NCBI GenBank assembly: GCA_963704505.1
Contig: OY969912.1
Coordinates: forward strand, 1,426,001-1,490,000
DNA: 64,000 bases
DNA from: VRUE01 sp963704505
GTDB lineage: Bacteria > Actinomycetota > Thermoleophilia > Solirubrobacterales > 70-9
Direction: 5' to 3'
The notes below the pieces were generated by a model. The model saw only the letters and a program-made list of their open reading frames with translations, was not told the origin of the DNA and searched no databases. Below are positions 1 through 9,951 of the stretch, piece after piece; within the stretch, counting starts at the first letter, position 1; each line of letters begins with the position of its first letter. A program made the translations under genes and the position numbers.

Positions 1-355
1 GTCCGTTCTTTTTCACCCTTTTCTGTGACTCCAGGTCACTGAGGACCCGGTACAGATAGTTGGGCTTGATTTTCATCGTTTTGGCGATCTCCGACGCGGT
101 GATGTCGGGATTCTCGGCGATCAGCGCGACGGCCTGATCGGCGCGCGTTCCGCCACGGCGACGGCGCCGGCGGCCGGCGGGTTTGCCGGTACTTTTGGTG
201 GCCGATTTCGAGCCTTTCGGCCGGCCTGGCCGACGAGCGGTGACTTTGCCACCGAGCTCGACGAGGGCGCGCTCTAGGCGTTTCTTCTCGTCCTCCAGCT
301 CGACAAGTCGTGTTTTGACGAGGTCGCGTGCCTCGTCGAGTGCGTTACTGGGCAT
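1..355 (-). CDS. AT-hook plus winged-helix DNA-binding protein, partial (cut by left edge)
   Basis: The first 118 codons of this gene are present; the rest lies left of the window. Residues 5-35 are a charged, coiled-coil-like helix, followed by an AT-hook-like stretch RPGRPKGS (42-49) and an arginine run (62-67). Residues 72-112 look like a winged helix-turn-helix (IAENPDITASEIAKTMKI, then NYLYRVLSDLES). A nucleoid-associated or regulatory role resembling H-NS/Lsr2-type proteins is inferred from architecture only. The ATG at 355 has a good ribosome site (AAAGGA, about 10 nt upstream). Base composition is lower in GC than the neighbours, consistent with an acquired or accessory gene. The substrate and C-terminus are unknown. 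Confidence 0.75.
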   Translation of the reverse strand, partial: MPSNALDEARDLVKTRLVELEDEKKRLERALVELGGKVTARRPGRPKGSKSATKSTGKPAGRRRRRRGGTRADQAVALIAENPDITASEIAKTMKIKPNYLYRVLSDLESQKRVKKNG

Positions 356-441
356 CTCTGTGTATTCCTTTCGTGATGTTGAGCCTCCCGAAGCTCAGCC
401 TGCTCTTCCCTACTTTTAGTGTGTCATAGGGAAACGGTGAC

Positions 442-471
442 AGTCACACTGCCCCTTTGACCGGTGTGACT
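442..471. promoter_or_regulatory. Inverted repeat upstream of the AT-hook gene, possible operator
   Basis: Perfect 8-bp arms AGTCACAC (442-449) and GTGTGACT (464-471) with a 14-nt spacer lie about 90 bp upstream of the ATG at 355. A second inverted repeat, GGGTCAG/CTGACCC, lies at 512-533. The position suits an operator or promoter-proximal structure for the leftward gene. No protein partner is known, so the role is inference. Confidence 0.35.
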
Positions 472-558
472 ACCGAATGTTGGCCGTTTGGTCGAGCCGG
501 GAGGATGGAGTGGGTCAGGTGATTCTCTGACCCTGGCGCTCCTCGGGAATTCGTATCA

Positions 559-595
559 CGTTCACCGTCTGACGCTCTGCATCAGACGGTGAACG
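559..595 (-). terminator. 14-bp perfect stem-loop downstream of the fatty acid hydroxylase-like gene
   Basis: Arms CGTTCACCGTCTGA (559-572) and TCAGACGGTGAACG (582-595) are perfectly complementary around a 9-nt loop, 28 bp past the stop codon of the leftward gene. No U-tract follows in either direction, so if it terminates transcription it is of the tail-less kind often proposed for high-GC actinobacteria. It could instead be a protein-binding palindrome. Confidence 0.5.
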
Positions 596-622
596 AAAAG
601 AAAGCTGCCTACCGGCGGGCGC

Positions 623-1249
623 TCAGCGACGGCGCAGCCGCGGCATCGTCCTGAAGACCGCATCCCAGAGCGGCGAGGAGACACCGAAGCCGAAGCGGTG
701 GTCCTGAAAGTGGTGGCGCATGTGCGACTCGCGGAGCTGCTTTCCGAATTTCGACTTGGGCACGAAGTGGTGGACGTAGTAGTGCGTGTAGTCGTAGCCG
801 AGGTAGCCGAGGATGAAGCCGCCGAAGAGGGGGTAGGCCGTCGGTGTGCCGAAGATCAGGACGAAGGCGCCGAAGAAGAGGGCCGCGAGCGGGATCGACA
901 CCGCCGGGGGCATCACGAGGCGGAGCTTGTCATTGGGGTGGTCGTGGTGGATGCCGTGGATGATGAAGTGCATTCGCCGGCCGAAGTCGTTGTCGGGCTC
1001 CCAGTGGAAGACGAGCCGGTGCAGCCAGTACTCGGTGAGCGTCCAGATGCCGACGCCGCCGAGGCTGAGCAGGAGCAGCTCCCAGGCCGCCTTGCCGCCC
1101 GAGGCGCCGAGCCACTCGACCGCGACGATCACCGGAACGAAGACGATCGCCGGGACGGCCGGGTGGACCCGCGAGAAGAAGTTGAGGAATTCGCTCTCGA
1201 AGAGCTGCGGTGATGCCGACAGCTTGTCTGTGCGCTCGTGGGCCTCCAT
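623..1249 (-). CDS. Fatty acid hydroxylase / sterol desaturase superfamily membrane protein
   Basis: A 208-residue integral membrane protein with the histidine-rich diiron pattern of the FA2H/sterol desaturase superfamily: H77 and H82 (HRLVFH), H94/H98/H101/H102/H104 (HFIIHGIHHDH), H156/H160/H161 (HYYVHH) and H176/H179/H180/H184 (HMRHHFQDH). Hydrophobic segments sit near residues 31-48, 56-74, 117-135 and 140-156. The family hydroxylates or desaturates lipids at the membrane; the substrate here is not evident. The reading frame is open another 59 codons upstream, but ATG 1249 is preferred. It begins the recognisable protein and has a TACCAT -10 box 8 nt upstream with no ribosome site, suggesting a leaderless mRNA. 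Confidence 0.85.
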   Translation of the reverse strand: MEAHERTDKLSASPQLFESEFLNFFSRVHPAVPAIVFVPVIVAVEWLGASGGKAAWELLLLSLGGVGIWTLTEYWLHRLVFHWEPDNDFGRRMHFIIHGIHHDHPNDKLRLVMPPAVSIPLAALFFGAFVLIFGTPTAYPLFGGFILGYLGYDYTHYYVHHFVPKSKFGKQLRESHMRHHFQDHRFGFGVSSPLWDAVFRTMPRLRRR

Positions 1250-1410
1250 TGCGGCCAATGGTAGCGGCGCCGTACTCGACGCTCGTACGAGGCCCCGCCC
1301 CCGGTCCCCCGCAAGACGCGGGGAAGTTGTCACCGGGCTGTGACGAAGACAGTGCGCTTTGCGGAAATGCCGGTCACGGAATCGCAACAACCGTGGCACG
1401 ATGCGCCCCG

Positions 1411-1599
1411 ATGCCGCGCAAGCCAAAGCCGCCGACCTGCGATGACTGCTATTTCCGCAGGAACATGCTCTGCGCCCTGGAGCTCGAGGAGCCCTGCACG
1501 ACCTTCAGACCCGACCGGCCCGAGGGCTTAGTGCCCCCGCGCCAGCCGGTACTCCTCATGCGCCCACCTCGATGGGCTACCCAGTCGCAAGCCGCTTAA
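1411..1599 (+). CDS. Small four-cysteine protein, conserved-looking hypothetical
   Basis: A 62-residue protein beginning MPRKPKPPTCDDC. Cysteines at 10, 13, 21 and 29 (CDDC, then LC, then PC) could bind zinc or an iron-sulfur centre. The C-terminal half is proline- and arginine-rich and looks unstructured. The frame is open further upstream, but the earlier part is low-complexity and overlaps the divergent promoter region, so ATG 1411 is taken. I do not recognise a named family. The compact cysteine motif, rather than coding statistics, is the main support for a real gene. Confidence 0.55.
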   Translation: MPRKPKPPTCDDCYFRRNMLCALELEEPCTTFRPDRPEGLVPPRQPVLLMRPPRWATQSQAA

Positions 1600-1806
1600 T
1601 CAAAGTTCTCAAACCGCCGGCTCCATAAGCCGACGCCTGGTCCGCTTCGCGATAACCCACCGCCTCCTCAGCTTCGCCACAAACCACCGCCTCCTCCGCT
1701 TCGCGTCCGGGGGCGGTGGCTATCGGCGACTGGGCGCCGCTCGCAGAGAATCAGATCGTGATGCTCGCTAATCGGTTCTCCTAGAGGAGCATTTTGGCGG
1801 CTCGAG

Positions 1807-1855
1807 GTTCAGGTCGCACTTCCTCCCGCTATGCCGGAATAACTGCGACCTCAAC
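1807..1855. repeat. Stem-loop unit 1 of a tandem pair
   Basis: Arms GTTCAGGTCGCA (1807-1818) and TGCGACCTCAAC (1844-1855) pair over 12 bp with one mismatch. The loop contains CCCGCTATGCCGG, itself able to form a small hairpin. The unit is homologous to 1882-1930 across its loop (CGCACTT, CCCGCTATG, ACTGCG shared), while the stem bases differ in a compensatory way. Confidence 0.6.
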
Positions 1856-1881
1856 GGGGGTGTCCGCCACCTGCCGGATCG

Positions 1882-1930
1882 GAACCTGAACGCACTTTTC
1901 CCGCTATGCGGGCTTGACTGCGTTCAGGTC
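1882..1930. repeat. Stem-loop unit 2 of a tandem pair
   Basis: Arms ACCTGAACGCA (1884-1894) and TGCGTTCAGGT (1919-1929) pair perfectly over 11 bp. The loop carries CCCGCTATGCGGG, an inner 4-bp hairpin. Compared with unit 1 at 1807, the outer half of the stem changes from GGTCGCA/TGCGACC to GAACGCA/TGCGTTC, so pairing is kept while sequence is not. Confidence 0.6.
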
Positions 1931-1958
1931 CGCCGCTGCTGTCCCGACGGGGGGTTGA

Positions 1959-2108
1959 CGCGCGGGTGGCGTGGGGTGGGGGGTGTCCTCCGCCTGTGCG
2001 AAGTCTGCGGAGGGCAGGGCCACATCCCGGCGGGCGCTTTCGTCCCGGCGCCCGGAGCAGAGCGCAGCACCAGGAGGACACCCCCCACCCCACGACAGGA
2101 CCCGCGCG
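1959..2108. repeat. Long palindromic element, 22-bp perfect arms
   Basis: The 22-bp arm at 1970-1991 (CGTGGGGTGGGGGGTGTCCT, then CC) is the exact reverse complement of 2073-2094. Outer arms CGCGCGGGT (1959-1967) and ACCCGCGCG (2100-2108) add 9 bp. Within the 81-nt centre, GGGCGC/GCGCCC forms another stem. The element ends 32 bp before the Hsp20 start codon, just upstream of its -10 box. It shares the core CCAGGAGG..CACCC with the palindrome at 33689-33803. Confidence 0.65.
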
Positions 2109-2128
2109 CCGACCACCCCGCAGGTGGC

Positions 2129-2134
2129 TATGTT
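2129..2134 (+). promoter_or_regulatory. -10 box of leaderless hsp20
   Basis: TATGTT ends exactly 6 nt before the ATG at 2141, so transcription should begin at or next to the start codon. No Shine-Dalgarno is suitably placed, which supports leaderless translation. Confidence 0.5.
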
Positions 2135-2140
2135 TTGCGC

Positions 2141-2554
2141 ATGCCCCGCCGCGATCTATTTGCCCTCACGCTCGGCGACCAGTGGAGCCGCACCACCTAC
2201 GTCAGCAGCCGCAGCTCCGGCTTCTCGCCCAACGTCGACGTCTACTACTGCGGTGAGCCGCAGCGGGCGATCGTCAAGGTCGACCTCGCCGGGGTGCGCC
2301 TCGACGAGGTCGGGATCGAGGTCAGTGGCCGGCACGTGGCGATCGTCGGCGAACGCCAGGTCCAGGAGACCGAAGGCCGCGTCTACCAGCAGGTCGAGAT
2401 CCCGTCGGGGCCCTTCCGCCGCATCGTCGAGCTCCAGGTCGACGTCGACCCCGACCAGGCCAAGGCCTCCTACGAGGACGGGGTGCTGAGGATCGAGCTT
2501 CCCCTGCGCGACCCCTCGGAGTCCACCCGGCGGGTGCCGATAGGGCGCGATTAG
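2141..2554 (+). CDS. Hsp20/alpha-crystallin family small heat-shock protein
   Basis: A 137-residue small heat-shock chaperone that holds unfolding proteins soluble in the cytoplasm. The alpha-crystallin domain spans about residues 28-125: PNVDVYY at the start, VKVDLAGV in the middle, and the closing GVLRIELPL, the counterpart of the family's GVLxIxxP signature. ATG 2141 is chosen because the domain begins shortly after it and a TATGTT -10 box lies 6 nt upstream. It stands 31 bp before lon, so chaperone and protease are probably co-transcribed, a sensible pairing for protein quality control. Palindromes upstream could carry heat-shock control, but no HrcA CIRCE or HspR HAIR box was recognised. 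Confidence 0.88.
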   Translation: MPRRDLFALTLGDQWSRTTYVSSRSSGFSPNVDVYYCGEPQRAIVKVDLAGVRLDEVGIEVSGRHVAIVGERQVQETEGRVYQQVEIPSGPFRRIVELQVDVDPDQAKASYEDGVLRIELPLRDPSESTRRVPIGRD

Positions 2555-2585
2555 TGCCCGGACGGACCCGCGAGAGGCGGCTTTG

Positions 2586-4973
<2,388 letters not shown>

Positions 4974-4977
4974 GCGG

Positions 4978-6525
4978 ATGGAGGCTGCCGAGGCGCTCGC
5001 CCCGAGCGCTCCAAGACATCGCCGTGCCGCCGGGGCGAGGGAGTGGGTCGCCGCCCGCTCGACCACCTTCTGGATCGTCGCCGGCGTCTCCCTGCTCGGC
5101 GCCGCCCTGCGTTTCGCGACCCTCGGCGTCCAGTCCTACCACCACGACGAGATCGTCACCGCCGCCCGCATCCTCGGCGGCGGCTTCGGCCGGGCGATGG
5201 ACGGCGTCAACGCCAGCGAGTCCGCACCGCCCCTCTATTACGCACTTGCCTGGGCCTGGACGCAGCTGACCGGCACCGGCGAGTTCGGCCTGCGCTCGCT
5301 CTCGGCCGTCGCCGGGGTGGCGACGGTCCCGGTCGCCTACCTGATCGGACTCGAGCTTCGCGACCGCCGCGCCGGCATCGCCGCGGCCGTCCTCGTCGCC
5401 GTCAACCCGATGCTGCTCTGGTACTCGCAGGAGGCGCGGGCCTACGCGCTTTTCGCGCTCCTCTGCGCGGTATCGCTCCTCTACTTCGTCCGAGCCCTCG
5501 AGAACGGGCGCCGAAGAGACCTCGTCGGCTGGGGGGTCTTCTCGGCGCTCGCCCTCGCCACCCACTACTTCGCGATCTTCCCGGTGGCGGTCGAGGTGCT
5601 CTGGCTGCTGCGCCGGCGCGGCCGCCCGGCGGCCGTCGGCGTCGCGATCGTGTTCCTCGCCTGCCTGGCCCTGGCCCCGCTGGCCCTGCATCAGGCCTCG
5701 ATCGGCCACGCCGAATGGATTGCCGACCAACCCTTCCTGAATCGGCTCTGGGAGGCTCCGGCGACATTCTTCGCCGGCGAGACCGGCGAACTCATCGCCC
5801 GCGGCGACAGCCCGATCCCAGCCGCCGTGCCTTTCCTGCTCGCCGTTGCGGCGCTGCTGCTGCTGGCAATTCGCGGCTCCCGGGAGGAGCGCCGGGCGGC
5901 GTCGATCCCGCTCGCCTTGGCCGCCGCCACCGTCGGGCTGCCGGTGCTGCTGGCGCTCGCCTCGCCGAGCAAGGACTACGTGATCGGCCGAAACCTGATC
6001 GCGGCGCTGGTTCCTCTGCTGATCGCGGTCGCAATCGGTGTCACCCTGCGCGGCGCCCGCCGAACGGGCGTCGCGATCGGCGCGGCGCTCGCCGTCTACT
6101 GCCTCGGCTTCAGCGTCTGGGTCAGCGTCTCACCCGCCTGGCAGCGGCCCAATTGGGACGCCCTCGCCGCCCGCCTCGGGGAGCCGACCGCGCCGCGGGC
6201 GATCGTCACCTGGACCCTCGGGCAGGCCTCGCTGCGCCACTACCTCTCCGACGGCTCTTTCCAGGTCTTCCCCGACGAAGAGCTGCCATGGGACGTGCAC
6301 GAGGTCGATTTCGTCTCGACCGGCACGGTGCCGCCGATGCCCGCCCACATGCTCGGGCCCGACTTCCGCCAGGTCGGCCACGAAGAGGTGGGTGGCCGCC
6401 TACACGTCCGCCGTTACGCGCTGCCGGGGCCGGACCTGGCGAGGCTGCGGCTGCGCAGGGTCCGGGGGGCGGACCTCGGATTCGGCAGCAACACCGTGCT
6501 GATCGACGGCGCTTCCCCCGGCTAG
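4978..6525 (+). CDS. GT-C family membrane glycosyltransferase (PMT/ArnT-like, family 39)
   Basis: A 515-residue polytopic membrane protein. The first extracytoplasmic loop has YHHDEIVT followed by SAPPLYY, the acidic-motif arrangement typical of GT-C enzymes that use polyprenyl-phosphate sugars outside the membrane. About ten hydrophobic helices occupy residues 30-390, and a soluble tail closes the protein. Sugar and acceptor cannot be told from sequence. It starts 4 nt after the lon stop codon, so it is probably translated from the lon transcript, with no clear ribosome site of its own. A second, unrelated-looking GT-C protein lies at 55874. Confidence 0.8.
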   Translation: MEAAEALAPSAPRHRRAAGAREWVAARSTTFWIVAGVSLLGAALRFATLGVQSYHHDEIVTAARILGGGFGRAMDGVNASESAPPLYYALAWAWTQLTGTGEFGLRSLSAVAGVATVPVAYLIGLELRDRRAGIAAAVLVAVNPMLLWYSQEARAYALFALLCAVSLLYFVRALENGRRRDLVGWGVFSALALATHYFAIFPVAVEVLWLLRRRGRPAAVGVAIVFLACLALAPLALHQASIGHAEWIADQPFLNRLWEAPATFFAGETGELIARGDSPIPAAVPFLLAVAALLLLAIRGSREERRAASIPLALAAATVGLPVLLALASPSKDYVIGRNLIAALVPLLIAVAIGVTLRGARRTGVAIGAALAVYCLGFSVWVSVSPAWQRPNWDALAARLGEPTAPRAIVTWTLGQASLRHYLSDGSFQVFPDEELPWDVHEVDFVSTGTVPPMPAHMLGPDFRQVGHEEVGGRLHVRRYALPGPDLARLRLRRVRGADLGFGSNTVLIDGASPG

Positions 6526-6591
6526 AACGTCCACCTCGGCCCGGCGACGGCTATCCTCAGCGGACATCTGCTTAACCAGTGAGGAGAGGGC

Positions 6592-7032
6592 ATGGCAAAG
6601 ACGACAAAGGCGACACAAACCGCCGACCGCGCCGCCGACCTATACGCGACGGCACGCGAGAACCCCTATGTGCAGCGGCTGATCGAGGACGACGAGCTCC
6701 GCGACAGCCTTCGCAACGCGTTCGAAGCGGCGAAGGGCGCCTACGGTCGCGCGACGGGCAACGGCAAGGGCCCGGTCAAGGCCGTGACCAGCGATCGCAA
6801 GGTGCAGCGCGACCTCCGCGACGCCGCTGAGAACCTCCGTGACGCCACCGAACAGCTGCGGTCGCCGAAGAAGCGCAAGCGCAGCAAGCTCGGCCGCCTG
6901 ATCCTGCTCGGCATCGTCGGGGCGATCGTCGCCCTGGTCGTCAGCGAGGATGCCCGCAAGACCGTCCTCGACGCCCTGTTCGGCGCCGAAGAGGAGTTCG
7001 AGTACACGAGCAACAGCATCAACGGCGCCTAG
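6592..7032 (+). CDS. Tail-anchored conserved hypothetical protein
   Basis: A 146-residue protein: a charged, mostly helical N-terminal 100 residues, a strongly basic patch (PKKRKRSKLGR), one hydrophobic segment (LILLGIVGAIVALVV, about 104-118) and an acidic C-terminus. The topology suggests a cytoplasmic domain with a C-terminal membrane anchor. A strong ribosome site (GAGGAGAGG) precedes ATG 6592, and CTATCCT at 6551-6557 may be the -10 box. It sits 4 bp before a TetR-family gene and may be co-expressed with it. Function is not recognised. Confidence 0.7.
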   Translation: MAKTTKATQTADRAADLYATARENPYVQRLIEDDELRDSLRNAFEAAKGAYGRATGNGKGPVKAVTSDRKVQRDLRDAAENLRDATEQLRSPKKRKRSKLGRLILLGIVGAIVALVVSEDARKTVLDALFGAEEEFEYTSNSINGA

Positions 7033-7036
7033 CCGG

Positions 7037-7645
7037 GTGGAGACAGCCACAAAAGAGCGCGAGCTCAGCGGCGAGAAGGCTCAGCGCATCGTCGACGCGA
7101 TGCGCCAGAGCGTCGCCGCGCGCGGCGCGGCCGGCTCGACTTTCGAGCAGGTCGCCGGCGAGGCGGGCGTCAGCCGTGGGCTGCTCCACTACTACTTCGG
7201 CACCAAGGAGCGGCTGCTGATCGAGGTCGTCCGGCGCGACTCCGAAATCCGCATCACCCGCCTCGACCAGGCGCTGTCGCAGGCGAAGAGCGTCGATGAC
7301 GTCCTCGACGTCCTCGTCTCCAGCCTCACCGACATGATCGACAACGACCCGGGCTTCTTCCTGATCCTCTACGAGCTGTTCAGCGCCGGGCGCCGCAACC
7401 CGGAGATCCAGCGTGAGCTGGGCCAGCTCTTCGACCGCACCCGCTCCCACGTCGCCGAGGTCCTCGAGACCAAGGAGGGGGAGGGGGTCCTCGACCTCCG
7501 CCACGAGGCCGAGTCGATCGTCTCCTTCCTCTTCGCGCTCGGCGACGGTTTCGCCCTGCAGGCGCTGTCGGACCCCGAGCGCGACATCTCCGGCGCCCTC
7601 GCCGCCGGCACGACGGCCGCCCGGCACCTGATCGTCAAGGAGTAA
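7037..7645 (+). CDS. TetR/AcrR family transcriptional regulator
   Basis: A 202-residue one-component repressor. The N-terminal helix-turn-helix (about 15-62) carries the family pattern STFEQVAGEAGVSRGLLHYY followed by FGTKERLL; the rest is an all-helical ligand-binding and dimerisation domain. GTG 7037 is chosen because it begins the conserved domain right after the preceding stop; the frame is open 29 codons further up, inside the previous gene. The adjacent downstream gene is an MMPL exporter with a small palindrome at its start, so local control of export is the likely role. The ligand is unknown. Confidence 0.9.
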   Translation: METATKERELSGEKAQRIVDAMRQSVAARGAAGSTFEQVAGEAGVSRGLLHYYFGTKERLLIEVVRRDSEIRITRLDQALSQAKSVDDVLDVLVSSLTDMIDNDPGFFLILYELFSAGRRNPEIQRELGQLFDRTRSHVAEVLETKEGEGVLDLRHEAESIVSFLFALGDGFALQALSDPERDISGALAAGTTAARHLIVKE

Positions 7646-7697
7646 CCGCCGGGGAGTGACACTCCTCACAGACGCGCGCATGGTCGGTCGAAGAGAC

Positions 7698-7711
7698 TGG
7701 CTAACCAGCCA
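7698..7711. promoter_or_regulatory. Palindrome at the MMPL start, candidate TetR operator
   Basis: TGGCT (7698-7702), AACC spacer, AGCCA (7707-7711): a 14-bp palindrome abutting the first ATG of the MMPL gene and about 50 bp past the TetR stop codon. Short TGGCT/AGCCA-type dyads are common TetR-family sites, so the assignment is plausible but unproven. Confidence 0.45.
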
Positions 7712-9916
7712 ATGCGCGAGTCCATGATCAATCTCTCAGGGTTTCTCGGCCGCCATCGACGCTGGGTGGTGGGGGCTTGGGTCTTGATTCTGTTGCTGGC
7801 GCTTCCCTTCGCCTCGAAACAGACCGAACACCTCACCGGTGGCGGCTTCGATGTTCCGGGCAGCCAGTCGAAAGCAGTCACCGACGTGGTCGAAGAAGAC
7901 TTCGGATCCCGCTCGAACGGGATAGCGGTCGTCCTCCATTCCGGCGCGGAGGCGACACCGGCTGCCGGCGCCGCCGCTCTGAAGCGCGTGCGCGGCGCCG
8001 TCGATGGGGTCGAAGGAGTGCGGCTGCCGCCGGCCGCGCTCGGCGCTGCCGCCGCGCAGCTGCGGCGCACCGGAACCGCTTTGATCCCCCTGCGCAGCGC
8101 CCGCACGCCCGATCAGTTGATCGACTCGGCCACGGACCTGCGCGGTGATCTCGACCCAGGTACCAGCCAGGGCGGCGTCACCACCTACCTCGCCGGCCAG
8201 CCGACGATCTGGGCCGGGATGCAGGAGCTCTCCAAGGAAGACCTGGCCAAGGCGGAGTCCGGTGGCTTCCCGATCGTCGCCCTGATCCTGCTCATCGTCT
8301 TCGGCTCACTCGCGGCGGCGGCCCTGCCGCTGGCCCTCGGCTTCTTCAGCGTGATGGTGACCGGGGCGCTGATCTACTTCATCTCGCTGCAGATGGAGAC
8401 CTCGGTCTTCGTCACCAACATGGCCTCGATGATCGGGATCGGGGTCGCGATCGACTACTCGCTCTTCATCCTCGCCCGCTACCGCGAGGAGCGGGCCAAG
8501 GGCCTGGGCGCCGATGAGGCGCGCTCGCAGGCGCTCGCCACCTCGGGCCTTGCGGTCACCTTCTCCGGCATCGCGGTGATCGTCTCTCTGGCCGGGCTCT
8601 GGATGGTCGACAACCAGGCGCTGCGCTCGATGGCACTGGGGGCGATGATCGTCGTCGGAGTCTCGATCCTGACCGCGACCACCCTGCTGCCGGCGCTGAT
8701 CGCGATGCTGGGCGACCGGGTGATGCCCGGCGGCATCGTCGCCAAGGTCCTGACCTTCTTCAAGCGCCGGGTCTTCAGGCGGCCCGAGCGGCCGGCCAGC
8801 GACGCCCCTGCTTTCTGGAGCCGTTGGACGACGATGATCATGTCCCACCCCTGGCGCTCGATCGCCTTCGCGGGCGGCATCCTCCTCTTCCTCGCGGTGC
8901 CGCTGCTCTCGATCCAGACCGGGACCCAGGCGCTCAGCCAGTTCCCCAAGGGCAGCGACGTCCGGGTCGGCAACGAGCTGGCTTCGGCGAAGCTGGGAGG
9001 GGGCACCGACCCGATTCAGATCACGGCGAGCTTCGACGGCGCTCCCGATCGGGCCGCGGTCGTCTCCCTCTCACGCACCGTCGCCGCGATTCCCGGCGTT
9101 TCCTCGGTCGCCCCGCCGGCCTACTCCGCCGACGCGGCGTTGATTCAGGCGACGCCGGCCGTGCCGAGCGAGTCCGACGCGGCGACCGCCCTGGTCGAGC
9201 GCTTGCGCGACTCCGTCGTCCCCGCCAGCGCTCTGGCGAAGACGGCCTCGGTCGACGTCGGCGGTGAGACCGCGCGCAGCCACGACAGCCGCGTGCAGAT
9301 CGGCGGATCGATGTGGAAGATCGTCCTCTTCGTCCTCGCTCTCAGCTTCCTGGTGCTGATGGTGATGCTGCGCTCGCTGCTGCTGCCGCTCAAGGCGGTG
9401 CTCATGAACCTGCTCTCGATCGGCGCCGCCTTCGGCGTCCTCGTCGCGATCTTCCAGTGGGGCTGGTTCTCGAACCTGCTCGGCTTCGAAAGCCAGGGTG
9501 CGATCGACACGATCAACGTGCCGTTGATCTTCGCGATCGTCTTCGGGCTCTCGATGGACTACGAGGTCTTCCTGATGTCGAGAATCCGCGAGCGCTATAT
9601 GGCCCACGGCGACAACGAGCGGGCCGTCGCCGAAGGCCTCTCCGGAAGCGCCCGGACGATCTCCTCTGCGGCGCTGATCATGGTCTGCGTCTTCTCGGTC
9701 TTCGTGCTCACCGGGGTCCCCTCGATCAAGGAGCTCGGCCTCGGCTGCGCGGTCGCGATCGCCCTCGACGCGACCCTCGTCAGGTTGATCCTGGTGCCGG
9801 CGGCGATGAAGCTGTTCGGCGATTGGAACTGGTGGATGCCCTCTTGGCTGGATCGGGTGCTGCCTCGTCTCAACTTCGAGGACGGCGCACCCGAGCCGGA
9901 GCCCGCCGAGGCCTAG
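7712..9916 (+). CDS. MMPL family transporter (RND superfamily)
   Basis: A 734-residue proton-driven exporter of the MMPL family, which in actinobacteria usually moves lipids or amphiphilic compounds across the membrane. One N-terminal helix (about 17-36) is followed by a periplasmic porter domain, a five-helix bundle (about 180-335) with GIGVAIDYSLFILARYREE, another helix near 390, a second porter domain, and a second bundle (about 535-705) with GLSMDYEVFLMSRIRE. The two related halves are as expected of RND proteins. ATG 7724 (MINLSGFLGRHRRW) is an alternative start and would leave the upstream palindrome outside the coding region. TetR control is inferred from context. Confidence 0.9.
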   Translation: MRESMINLSGFLGRHRRWVVGAWVLILLLALPFASKQTEHLTGGGFDVPGSQSKAVTDVVEEDFGSRSNGIAVVLHSGAEATPAAGAAALKRVRGAVDGVEGVRLPPAALGAAAAQLRRTGTALIPLRSARTPDQLIDSATDLRGDLDPGTSQGGVTTYLAGQPTIWAGMQELSKEDLAKAESGGFPIVALILLIVFGSLAAAALPLALGFFSVMVTGALIYFISLQMETSVFVTNMASMIGIGVAIDYSLFILARYREERAKGLGADEARSQALATSGLAVTFSGIAVIVSLAGLWMVDNQALRSMALGAMIVVGVSILTATTLLPALIAMLGDRVMPGGIVAKVLTFFKRRVFRRPERPASDAPAFWSRWTTMIMSHPWRSIAFAGGILLFLAVPLLSIQTGTQALSQFPKGSDVRVGNELASAKLGGGTDPIQITASFDGAPDRAAVVSLSRTVAAIPGVSSVAPPAYSADAALIQATPAVPSESDAATALVERLRDSVVPASALAKTASVDVGGETARSHDSRVQIGGSMWKIVLFVLALSFLVLMVMLRSLLLPLKAVLMNLLSIGAAFGVLVAIFQWGWFSNLLGFESQGAIDTINVPLIFAIVFGLSMDYEVFLMSRIRERYMAHGDNERAVAEGLSGSARTISSAALIMVCVFSVFVLTGVPSIKELGLGCAVAIALDATLVRLILVPAAMKLFGDWNWWMPSWLDRVLPRLNFEDGAPEPEPAEA

Positions 9917-9936
9917 GCCGTTCGCGCCGAAGCGGG

Positions 9937-9951
9937 TAGGGTCGCCAGATC
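9937..9951 (+). promoter_or_regulatory. -10 box and ATC start of the amidase gene
   Basis: TAGGGT (9937-9942) is followed after 6 nt by ATC (9949-9951), in frame with the amidase. The -10-to-start spacing equals that of the leaderless ATG and GTG genes in this window. No ATG, GTG or TTG occurs in the frame between the upstream stop (the TAG at 9937) and 10009. Confidence 0.45.

Larger units (their letters stand above)
1600..2140. other. 541-bp gene-free region rich in direct and inverted repeats
   Basis: No convincing ORF lies here. It holds a degenerate 27-nt direct repeat (copies starting at 1658 and 1685, both CACCGCCTCCTC then GCTTCGC), two homologous stem-loops (1807-1855 and 1882-1930), and a long palindrome (1959-2108). 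The Hsp20 promoter lies at its right end. Nothing resembling a transposase remnant is visible. Confidence 0.7.

Noticed and set aside
698..1213. 171-codon plus-strand ORF opposite the hydroxylase-like gene
   Set aside because: Composition is dominated by V, E, A and R, the mirror of the membrane protein's codons; no motif.
1600..2140. CRISPR array or insertion sequence in the repeat-rich spacer
   Set aside because: Only two 27-nt direct repeats without spacers, and no transposase frame or target-site duplication was seen.
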